A stretch of DNA of 64,000 bases from Xestospongia muta (Eukaryota; Porifera; Demospongiae; Haplosclerida; Petrosiidae): NCBI GenBank assembly GCA_963693285.1, contig OY848917.1, positions 10,044,192 through 10,108,191 on the forward strand, given 5' to 3'. Below, one piece after another: positions 1-11,500 of the stretch (position 1 is the stretch's first letter; each line of letters begins with the position of its first letter). The position numbers and the translations under genes were made by a program. A model generated the notes under the pieces. That model searched no databases and was not told the origin of the DNA. It was given only the letters and a program-made list of their open reading frames with translations.

Positions 1-83
1 CAACCAAGGCGTTACATATATATGCACATTATATAAAAGCTATACAATTGATGGACGAGTTACTGTATTAACAGAAAGAACGA

Positions 84-640
84 CCTTGATGTTGACAAAG
101 AACTTTTATGTAGAAACAATAACATTGTATTCTTGTCATGCATATCAGTAATGCCTGCTGTAGATTGATTTAATTCACTCATTCTATTTTAGCATAAATT
201 GGACAGTTGACAGAAGCTATGGAACTGCTCAAAGACGATTTCTCAAGTAACAGAACTCAGAACTCAGACTTAACTACCTTGACATTGACAAATATAAAAA
301 AGATTTTTTTATGTAGGAACAATAACATTGTATTCTTGTCATACATATCAGTAATGGTGCCTGGTGTATATTGATTTAATTCGTTCATTGTATTCTAGCT
401 TTAAAAATATTTGAAAAAAGTGTCTTTAGATTTTTTACAAGTGTCAGTTACAAGTGATAATGCAAAATACTGTTAATATGTAGTAATAACAAAAACGAAA
501 AAAACTGTCCTAACATTTTTTATGATACTGTTGCTACAGTGAAGGGACTAGAATTTTACTAAGTTGGAGAGTTGACAGAAGCTATGGAACTGCCCAGACA
601 ATTTCTCAAGTATTAGAACTAAGAACTCAGATTTAAGCTT
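84..640. repeat. Imperfect direct repeats in P4HA intron
   Basis: A ~110-bp block at about 92-195 recurs at about 281-400 (shared 'aacaataacattgtattctt' core). A second motif containing 'ttgacagaagctatggaact' occurs near 205 and near 573, with a partial third copy near 690. No coding sequence is recognised in 1-931. Confidence 0.6.
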
Positions 641-931
641 TGATTGGTCACACCCAATTCAAAACACTGCATGTGCCAGGTAGAAAAAATTGACAGAAGC
701 TATATGTAGAAGACCATCATTTGTATGATCAGTCAGACTCCCTGTATAAACTGTGATTCAGATATACTCCATTGACTTTGTTGTGTTACAAGTAACTACG
801 TGTGGTTCTTAAAAACAACTTATTTAATATTACAGTAACTAATCCACCAATATTGTTTTAAGAGTTAAACCATGCTATTACACAGTATTACAACACTTGT
901 CTCTCACTCACATAGTTCTTACACACATTAC

Positions 932-1002
932 CTCTTACTGATCCGATATTCAACTGGTTCATCAATGCCTGTCTCAACATTTGTAGCTTTTGCTCGCTGA
1001 AG
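932..1002 (-). other. P4HA: P4HA alternative exon 7b (71 bp)
   Basis: Between an AG acceptor (plus-strand ct at 1003-1004) and a GT donor (ac at 930-931). It encodes LQRAKATNVETGIDEPVEYR then ISK. It is homologous, position for position, to the exon at 1383-1453, has the same length, and enters in phase 0 and leaves with two bases over. Using both exons together would break the frame, so they look mutually exclusive. Confidence 0.8.
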
Positions 1003-3085
1003 CTGTGTACATGTACATTAAATAGTGTATAAAACTATCACATGCATAGACACACTTTTATAATACAACTAGTAGACAATAAAAATTGAGTGAATAGGCA
1101 TCAATGTTATGGTTAAACACCTTCAATAATATTTTAATTCATGTTAACTATCTACCTATGTACATTAGCTTTCTTACTAATAGTTCCTATCTACATTTAA
1201 ATTAGTATTTTTACACAGTAATATCCATTCCTATAAACACAAGAGAAGTACATGATATATAACCTTTCCTATAAACACAAGAGTAGTCTACATGTGAAAG
1301 ACCACCACAAGATCATTTATCCATCACATTTGCCAAATGGGGAGCACTTTTTAAACTCATATAATTTTATTATAATGAACACCTTTTGCTGATACGATAC
1401 TCTACAGGTTCAAATTGACCAGAGGCTGCATTTCTAGCAGTAGCTCGACGCATCTGTGAGATCATTTAGAGACCGAAGACAATAATAATTGCATACAACA
1501 AACTGTTAATACAATGCTGTATTAAGGACAACTCAATTCAAGTGGAAAAAACTATAATGTGCCTGTATATATATACCTATGTAATACCCATTGTTTCTAA
1601 GGCTTGCATTATGTATTGCTAAAACATTTGTAAATACCTGGTATACACAATTATAGATTATTGTATTTCTTTGAATAAGCATCAACCTATGTAGTGGCTG
1701 TCCTTGAATAATTATTGCAATAGCTGTTTAAAGAAATTGTCCATTGCTTAGACAATTTTAAAAATGCAAAAACAAAAAATATCATGCTTTTATTGGCCAG
1801 AAAATAAAATTATAGTCATATGATATTACTAATGACCATTTGGCATATACAAGATTAATACTTTTGTTAATCATTTATTAGCTGAACTTTAAACTAACAA
1901 GTAAAAGTCTTTAAACAAACAAGTTCACAATAAGGTAACAAGGTATGATGACAACTTTGACACAAGCACATTTATGTTTTAGCCTGTTCGATAGAAAAGC
2001 TAAAAATCATTAAATCTAGTGGCATTGATTATTCATATATCTAAATCCTCAAATAGCAGTGTTACCTCTTGTCGTGCTCTATTCTAGGAAACACAGTACA
2101 TATGATACTTTAGTGAAAATTGCTAAACAATTTATTTGATAAAGATGGTTCTACAAGTATTATATAATGTAAATCTTCAATATTAACCATTACTGCGTCA
2201 ATACAGTACTTTGACAAAGACAAGATTATAAGTAAAAAAGATATTTTGCATGCACAGGTAGTCATGTGATTGATTGGACAAGTAGTAGGCATGTCGTACA
2301 TGCATACAAACATCCATTTAAAAGTTTTAAATTCTTAAACTAAATGTGACTGTCAAATCAAATCAAAACATACACATTAACCAATGATCCACAACACAAG
2401 TGATGAATTTTATTCTGCCAACTCTAGGTCCTGTTGTATGTGAATGACATATCATTACTCAAAGACAGGAAATGTTCTTATTCTCAATGCTATTACTACA
2501 CTACACCTATTTCTATACAGTGAATCTTACCTATTGTAAACTATAATAAATGACAATTTTGTCTTTGCTATGAACAAATTTGAAATGAAAATAATTTTGT
2601 GGAAAGGACACAAAGAAACCCTTTATACACAAAGTATGTATAACAACATACTTTAGTACAAAGACTAGTAGTCATACATGTACCACATTGAGTGGTCTGT
2701 GTGATCAATAGAATAGTATTGATAACCTGACCTTAGGGTTGGCTATCTCTTTCAGTCTGTCCATTTCAGCATCACTAAGAAAGTCATGATATATCCATAT
2801 GTTTGGATCAATGAAGGCCAGCTCAGTTTTTATTGGTTTAAGTATTAATCTAGGATTACGATTATTATCAAAATAATAGCACGTCAGATTTTTGTGAAGA
2901 TGAGAGGGCTAGAAAAGAAGAACAGACAACAGTTAAGTTTGTATATAAATGTATATATGTGTATATACATTTATAGACATATATATGTACAGGTATACAT
3001 GTACATGTATATACACCTGTGTACATGCATATATACACCTGTACACGTGTTCATGAGTATGTCTATGTGTATATGTGTACAAATG

Positions 3086-3135
<50 letters not shown>

Positions 3136-6100
3136 GGTATACAATATATATTGCATCAATTAAACACCAAATTTACACCAGGGTTGGGTGTTGTCTTAAG
3201 GTTCTGTTTGTTAGAATGTGAGTGTGCATAATAAACACTGCAACATTTCTGCGTAGTTAAAGCTTTGAGACTCAAAGTGATAATTATCTGGGTAATTTAC
3301 AGTCACATTTTTTGTTAAGCTTGTCAATGGAAACATTGCTCATACCAACCAGCTAATTTTTGTACCATACTTTGTGGTCGTGGTAAGGTACTATGCAAGT
3401 AATTGCTTTCTAAATACAAAAATGTAGAAATAACTAATGATTTTTATTATAAAATGACTCTTAATAGGCAAAAATACAACAGCAAAGAACAACAACTACT
3501 GCATTGCATGTGTTGCCAGGTAACTGTTAATAAATAAACATTTATATAGAAAAATTACAATTCTATATGTACAATGTACATGTTAAGACACATATTTGTG
3601 TTCACAGAAGAGTCCAAACATTGTTAACCACATACCACTGGTTACCTGGTAACCACATCAAATGCTAAAATAGTCCATTAATACTAGCAATCATGTACTG
3701 ACATAATACATGTACAATATATAGGTTACTTACAAGGGGTTTAGCTTCACGACATAACTGTTCGTATTTGTTACGTTCACTATCATCTTCAACCTCTTTC
3801 TCTCCATCTATAAACTTATCAGGTTCATCAACGGCCAACCTCTCAAAATAATTCTTGTTACTTATAGCTCTCTCATGATATGGATCATATTGAAGGAGTT
3901 CACGAGTATACTGTGCAGCTCTCTTCATGTTACCTAACTGAATAGGAAATAAGATAATACTGGCTGAAATAAACCAGTTTATATAAATAGATAATCACCC
4001 TCTGTATACACACATTCTAACAGTAGATTAAAAGAATCCCAATTTTAACATGCAGTGTAAAGTAATATACCACACTACATAGTCTGACTAACAATATCAA
4101 CGAACCAATTTTTTATTAATACAACTATGTATATAATAATTGAACTATTGTCTTACACTATATTCAGAGTAGGCCAAATGATCATAGACACTTGGTATAT
4201 CTAAATCTACTATAGTTCCTCCTTCTTTATCAAATTGTTTTAGTGCTTCTAACATCCACTCTCTGGTATGTTTCCAGTCTTGCTTAATATAAGCACTACG
4301 ACCAACAGTGTAACAGTCAAAACCTGCATGGGAAACAACACAATAAAGATCAGTATTAAGAATACAGAGCTGGATAATAGCAAAATTATAATAAATATTG
4401 TTCTAAGATAGTTTGGTAGTGCTAGTGTATAGCTACAAACTACAAATATTTTAATTAAAAACTTAAAAAGTTGCCACTAGCTATGGTACTGCTTAGAAAT
4501 GTTTTCTCAAATCACTGAACACTATACATGTATAGGAATGCTTGTATAAATAAATTGCTTTGCTTATGTTAGTCATATCCTCAGCACATAGACTATATAA
4601 CAACATTATCATAAAAATGTAAATATTAACTATTTACTTATTGAAATGTACACCAGAGACAGCAATTAATAACATAATAATAGAGCTAATAGTTATTATA
4701 CAAGTTAAGTGGTACTCAATAGGGAACACTCTACAAGTAATGGATTATAACTTACTATTCATTGGTAGTCCTTTATTGGATCCAAGTTTTCCTTGAGCAA
4801 TAGTTGATGATTCAATATGATATGTCTCCTGTAATCTTATCAGAGCAGTCATAGCACCTTCAAAATCTTCTTCACTTGGAAACTGATGTCGATTCATTGA
4901 AATATTAGCCATAATATCTAGAAATGTGTATAGAATGTTAAAATTAAAATAGACCACAATAGTATTTAAATAATGTAAACAAAGTGTTATGATATAGTAC
5001 ACATATCTACTAATACATATGTTCTTTGTTTCATAAAAAAATATTATTATATAAAGTGTGAGAGGGTACTACTGAAAGCAGAGCTAATTGCAATTTATAA
5101 TAGTAACTATTTTAAAGTCAATATGTGAAAATGTATATAATAGACAGAACATAGAACATAACAAGTTATTCAAAACATTCTTAGAACCACCTGGGACATT
5201 TAATGTGCAAGGTAAAAATACTAAGTTTTTTTAATTGATTATAATTACCACAAGCTATTATTTAAACTGACAATTATCTACAATGACTATAACTATTGCT
5301 ATTGTTTGACTTTTGTCCAATGTTAAGTACATATTAGCCAAATGTACTGTATCATCCTCAATAGTCTATTTATTGGTAGACAAAAGGAATAATTAATGCT
5401 TTGTGATGTATTAAATACTCGTAGCCAGCCAAATGATCTAGTCATAACCACCTACAAAATGTTTTATCACCTATAACATGTACTACAACATGAAGGACAA
5501 TTTAAGGTTAATTATAACATGTGTAGTGTCACTAATTAGCAATTATGTATCCTACATGACAACAAAGGTAAAACAAATCACACACACACATACATACATA
5601 CAAACACACACACTCATATATGTGCAGATGATGAGACATAGACAATAGATAATAGATAATAAACATAATCGAATGAGAAACTTACATGACAACAAAGATA
5701 AAACAAATCACACACACACAAACACACACACACACACACACAAACACACACACTCATACATACAAACACACACACTCATATATGTGCAGACAGTGAGAGA
5801 CGTGGACAATCAATAATAATAAACATAATCAAATGAGAAAAGGCCTAAATTAATCTTTTTATGCTATCCTAGTACAATAGTCTTTATTTATTATCATGTT
5901 GTACTACTTACTTCCAGAGTTATCCTGGTAGACTTGATTATGTAACTTCATCCAACCATTTGTGTATCTGTTGGTAAGTTGAAAGGCATTGACTGGATCA
6001 TGTAAATGTTGTGATACATCATTGCTGGCAGCATCTAGGGCCTTCTCAACTTCCTCAGCAAACTGCTCCAATCTCTCTATTCTATAATATAATAATTAAA

Positions 6101-6494
6101 GTGATAAAATGTTATTTTTGAACACATTAATGGTTTGATATTACAAATATGTTAAAACATAACATAGCATTCAACAGGTCTTAGTATCTACTATATATAA
6201 CAATATAGTAGCTTCAATTAGCTCTCTGCAAAATCTTAAAAACCTCAACAAATTACACTAAATATGTTTGAACTCACTGTGTCCTATTAAGTTAGCTACA
6301 GTAAGAGAGTGTTACTTTTATACAACAAACCTTGATTTCTCAGCGGTGATGTATTCGTTGAGGACGCCAAGTAACTGTCTTTCTAAATGAAGAAGACCTT
6401 CCATGTGAATGAGAGCCGTAAATACTTCACTCTTTACACTGACTGGGAGAACAACAGCCACAAGAACAAAAACAAGTACGATAGATCCCTTCAT
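932..6494 (-). CDS. P4HA: Prolyl 4-hydroxylase alpha subunit, 5' part (runs off left edge)
   Basis: Alpha subunit of collagen prolyl 4-hydroxylase, an ER-lumen 2-oxoglutarate/Fe(II) dioxygenase that hydroxylates proline in collagen-like chains (family knowledge). Exons I place, in transcription order: 6331-6494, 5912-6081, 4756-4917, 4157-4323, 3734-3937, 2732-2908, then one of 1383-1453 or 932-1002. All junctions are GT/AG and phases agree. The start ATG at 6494 opens a signal peptide (MKGSIVLVFVLVAVV...). The N-terminal helical domain follows, then the TPR-like peptide-substrate domain (CYTVGRSAYI, ALKQFDKEGG, then YTRELLQYDPYHERA in exon 5), then the start of the catalytic domain (IYHDFLSDAEMDRLKEIANP). 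About 371 residues are visible; family members are near 530. The rest, with the HxD...H iron site, is not found in 1-931 and presumably lies beyond the edge. Confidence 0.9.
1383..1453 (-). other. P4HA: P4HA alternative exon 7a (71 bp)
   Basis: Also 71 bp, with GT donor at 1381-1382 and AG acceptor at 1454-1455. It encodes MRRATARNAASGQFEPVEYR then ISK, corresponding to the LxRATV...YRxSK stretch at the start of the catalytic domain. It is the upstream partner of the 932-1002 exon and would join the exon at 2732-2908 in phase 0. Confidence 0.8.
2940..3133. repeat. gtatac-rich minisatellite and (TA)n microsatellite
   Basis: A gtatac/acatgt-rich low-complexity tract is followed by a pure TA run at about 3089-3132, in the intron upstream of P4HA exon 6. 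Open frames on both strands here are low-complexity artefacts. Confidence 0.9.
5560..5835. repeat. Tandem duplication containing (CA)n
   Basis: A ~125-bp unit (acatgacaacaaag, CA run, ctcatatatgtgcaga, ataaacataatc) occurs twice in tandem, at about 5556-5680 and 5685-5830, with different CA-run lengths. It lies in the intron between P4HA exons 2 and 3. Confidence 0.75.
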
Positions 6495-8585
6495 CGTGAG
6501 TTCGAGTGTTAACTGTTTCGTTTTCCAGAATATTATATAGTATCGACAGAACGACAAAGGCTTTTGTACGCCTTGCGCTCTCTTATAAGACCCTACCTTG
6601 TGCTATTGTCCACACCTACTATTAACATACACTTAATAAACAACATACTTAAAATATTTGTCTTAAGAAGGGGGAGGGTCTGACACCTGACTGGTGAGCA
6701 ACTTAACACTGAGCTTGGCCTTCATAAAACTCCTTTGAGATCTACTGTGTACACTACTAATAATTGTGTGCCTTCGATGGGCTTTATAACACCACAATGA
6801 ACATAACAATGTCAAAATATTGTTGACAACCACTGAAGAACTCAACTGACAAGGAAAAGGTTACATCCCTTGACCATCCAGCAGTCAAACTAGAGAAATA
6901 CTTACATGACTTAGTAAATATTGTTATAATACAAGAGACACTACAACTGTAGACTTGTGAGTTAGATAATATGTAATTGTTTAGAAAAGTGCCTTACAAT
7001 TATCAGGGCAATCAAATTCTTTCATTCCTACTTTAAACTACTGACTGATCACAAGCCTCTATCCTGACTAAACACCATGAACAATCATGATCCTCAACTT
7101 CCAGATGCACTATCTCTCTCCAACAATACACTTTTGTATGAGATTTTCCAGGAACTAATAATGTGATTGCTGACACTCTCTCTCAGTAGACACCTGAGTT
7201 TAAGGGGGATGGAGTATAATAGAGAAAACAATTTAACTCTATTAGAGACACTTAGTTTGTCATATAAAGCCCTAGTCTGTCTAAGACATTATTTGTCTGT
7301 ACAATTTTAACATGTGTCATTATGTTATGTAGCCATGACATATAAATGTTTGTTGTCAGTGATTTGTATAAAAGAAAAAAGTTTATGTTCCTCTGACAAA
7401 CGAGAGAAAATCAAATAAGTTTGTGACACAAAGTAACATGATCATTACAAAAGGTACAGTGAGAGTTCCATACTTTAGTGTTTTCATTCTCAAAGAAATG
7501 AGATAAGATCATACTTGTTGTAGTATGAACATAATTGTGAAGATCATCTAATTGTCTAGTAATACAATGGACGTTTCAACAGTGGAGGTGAGAAACAGAG
7601 ACTATGAAATAGAGAATTAATATAAAGCAGACAGAGAAATTTTGACACATCAGTGTTCATGCTATTGTAATAATTGATGTGTCAAGAACATAGTTTTACA
7701 CTGTACTTCTCTTAATGTGAAAACATAGGACAAGTAGAATATTAAAAGATAGTTTGAAAGCATATCACATAATAAAAATGTCAGTATGACATTACATTAC
7801 CAGTAAGGTAAAAGAAGGCCTTCCTTGGCATTCATACTTAATGTGAGTCCAGAATACAGCATCATGGAGATCTTGTTGTATTTTTTGATGTCATAACATC
7901 ATCACTAGTTGATCAGGTAAGTATGAAAAATGTTTGTGGAGTTCAACAGTCCACAGATAATAGACTACAACAAAAGTTTATTAACATTATAGAGCATTGA
8001 GTATATAATATTTCAAGACTATGTTTATGGAATGTGATAAGGGGTTAAACTTTTTGACACAGATTACACCCCATATTCTATGCTGATGTGTACTTTTAAT
8101 AAACTCTTTATTAAATGTTTCAGTTGTACTATAGCATTTGTGACTTCATCTTTATTTATTTATTGATCCTCCTCGTTGATAGTAGTCCCTGTATCAGTTA
8201 AAAAATGAACTTAAAAATTATTAAATATAAAAATACTATCATCAAGTCTCATACATCATATAGTTAATATTCCTATAGAGCTATAGACAAACTTCTTAAT
8301 GCCAAAAGTGCCATCTATATGGTGTCATTTTAAAAAAAAATTAATCATTGACAGTGATAATAGAAATTATCAATTACTTAATTTGATTATCAGATCACTG
8401 TCACATGACACTTCAGCTGAAAGATGAGTTTATGAGTCACAATAACATGTATATAACCATATGCCAAAATAGTTTAACAATTCAAAAAAAACATTCGAAT
8501 GTAAATATGTCACTATGATTATATATGAAAAAATGCCAGCAACAACATTAATCTTTATTTTTAAAAAACTACTTACAGATTAACG
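6495..8585. other. Spacer between two minus-strand genes
   Basis: Upstream region of P4HA and downstream region of the Death-ANK-ZU5 gene. Apart from the gypsy fossil at about 7020-7215 I see no conserved coding sequence, RNA gene or clear promoter motif. Confidence 0.6.
7020..7215 (+). mobile_element. Ty3/gypsy RNase H fossil
   Basis: Two short conserved stretches of a gypsy RNase H domain survive in different frames: LLTDHKPL near 7035-7060 and a PGTNNVIADTLS-like end near 7150-7185. Stops and frameshifts separate them. No LTRs are seen. Confidence 0.6.
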
Positions 8586-11500
8586 CTAAAAATTTAAGTG
8601 TTTCGTTTTCTCCATATCCATACATAAAAAGACTACCATGTTTAATGATAAGTCCAACCTAATGTAACCTAATGTAAACTGCATAGTTCAAGAACCTCAG
8701 GATAACATATAGTAGATGTGAGTACAGTATCTCTATGTCTAGTCTATCAGTAGCGAGGTATCATATTTACCTTCTTCACCAATATATGTCAAGTTTTGTT
8801 TTCTTTCAAAAGACAAGTGAACTGGAGAAAGCTAATAAATTAATCAATCAAGTGATATTATTATATTTGCCACTTACATGTGCCTGCTCTGAAGATGATA
8901 ACTGAGATGGTGAGACATCTGACAAATCCTTTGTTTTTTGAGATATTGCTTTTTGAACCTAATGGACATACCAGAAAACAGTAGAAGCTACGTAAAGTCA
9001 CCAGTTCTTACATCTATTCTCATATGGCTGGCAATGCTTCTCAGCATTTCATCTTCTTCTGTCAACAGTACATCACAAATGTTATTCAGATAGTGTTCAG
9101 AGTCCTCACGAATTATAATCTGCCTATATAGCTCATGAACTACTTTGCTAGCTTTATGATAAGCTGAGTCTCTTTGTACACTTTTAACATCATCTATAAA
9201 AGTATCACTTAAGATACTATTACTTTGGAGTTTATCTAATATCCGAACAACGTTTGGTTGAATGGCAGTAGCTAACATGGCAATCTGTTTTCGAAACACT
9301 TCTGATAAAGGAGGCTCTAGAAATTAAAAAAAATGTTCATTTTGATTTGATAATGCTACAATATATTACATACTTATTCCAGTAAATTGTAAATTACCAA
9401 CTTGGTTACTCTTTACGCTTTGATTTTCTAGAAAAGTTTTTAATATGAGTATAAAACATTTAAAACATTTAAAAAATCTTACGAAGTCTAAAAGAGCGAA
9501 TAATGTGTATTTCTTTGGTTTCAGATTTCACTTCCATCAATGGCACAGTATAGTCAAGGTTTGTGACTGCTGTAAATTCAGCAGATATTGTTATTGACAC
9601 AGAAGGAATAGAAGGGTTTTGAGCACCAAATTCGTCAACAACACATTTAGATATCTAATCATAAATAACTTTGTAATATGCAAAATGTGTAATAAACATG
9701 TACTTGTACAGGCCTTTTATGAGGATGGATGCTCCAACCACTAGGAGGATGATCTCCGATAATTAGTTCAATCTGACCTTCTTCATTCTCAAATTCAAAG
9801 GTTACAGTTTCTTCTTCTTTAGCTTGTGGAAGTTTTCCTTTTATGTGCTATTGTATCATAGGAAATTGAACAGTAATGAAAGAAAATGAGAAAAGCACGG
9901 ACAATACAATAGATTTTAAATAATGAATACAATAATATAACATTAACATTACTTCATATATGACTTAATTATAAGAATATATCAATTATAAATTGTACTG
10001 ACCTCATCAAGTGCATAAAGATGTCTTGAAACAATGAATCTCATAACCCATTCACATCTGCTCTTTTCTTCATAAAACATTTTCCCTACATATTTAGATG
10101 AAGGCCAGAAATACTGCCACAATCTTTCTACAATAGCCCAAACAGAAAATTCTGAGAGCCAGATACTTCCATATTGGTTGCCTGGATAAAACAGTCCCTC
10201 ATCTTGCAATTTAAACTGGTAAGGGTATTGAGATTGTTGAATAGGAGCTGTAACAAAACTCAAACATTTAGTATGATCATCAGTAACTAGATGAGCACAG
10301 TGCTGAATCTCTAATTTAACTGGTCGTTGAAGTGGCATAGAAACAGCTATAACATATATAGCACTAATCAATTCGGTTCCTTCAGGTAAGTCATAACGTC
10401 CACCAAAAAATGCAGTGATAACTATTTCACTACTCTCAGTTGGAGATAAAGCACCTTGAGGAATAGTAATCCTCAATCCATACTTCTCCCAATTAAGAAA
10501 TTGAGGACTATCTCCTTGAATTATGAACTTTTCATGTCCTAGATAGATACCACGAAAAGTATCTGAAAAAACATCAACTAAACAAGTTACATTATAATTA
10601 TTACCAGTACCATCATTTGACATGTCCTGTGCATCTGTGACATCAATAGATTCATCTCTAATGTATAAATCTAGAAGACATGAATTATAATAGATATAAA
10701 CTGATTGTATTTATCAGTATAAGATAATATGTAGTATACTATACAGTATTTGTAGTCTATTATTACTGTACCTTGATCACTAGTATATGTCCTTGATATC
10801 AGTTTTTGTTTTCTTTCAGATGACAAATAAACAGAAGATAGCTAGCAAAATAATCATTCATATGATGGTTATTATAGTTTCTACTTACTTGTACTGGCTC
10901 TGACGATGACCACTTGGATGAGATGTTTGACAAATCCTTTACATTCTGAGATATTGTTTTTTCAATCTGAGAGATATATGAGATAAATAGTAAAAGATGT
11001 TTTTACTAGTTAAACAGTTCAAGAGACATAATACTTACTGTAACATGTGAATATATCTCAAGAAGATATAGAATGTGATCTCTTTGTTCTTTTTTATAAA
11101 ATCCAGAAATGTCCTTTTTTTAACAAATCTTTAGGTGTCTCATCATTCTGTTAATAAAGGCATTAGTGATTTTACTGATATAGTACGCAATGAAGATTCT
11201 AAGCATGCTAGTTATCTGATAGAATATTTATAAAACATTTATCACATTTGATATGTAATCACATAATTGCAAACATATTAAGTTTTAGTTTATTACAAAA
11301 GACTGTGGGGTAGAATGTTAAAAGTATTCGATTGAGATTGAAAATCATCATCATATTTAATTACAAGTTAGATAAGTTAGATATTAAAGTAACTGAACAA
11401 TGTATGATTGTAAACAAAAGCTTGACAATTTGAAAATCATTGAGCTGTTCTTATTAGACAAGGATCAAAAATAATTAACCCTCATTGTCTACAATACTTA

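Noticed and set aside
1..931. Remaining catalytic exons of P4HA
   Set aside because: I searched by eye for the H-x-D and downstream catalytic blocks on the minus strand and found none; treated as intron.
2894..3231. Open frames through the TA/GT-rich tract on both strands
   Set aside because: They encode only Y/I/C/T low-complexity strings from a microsatellite.
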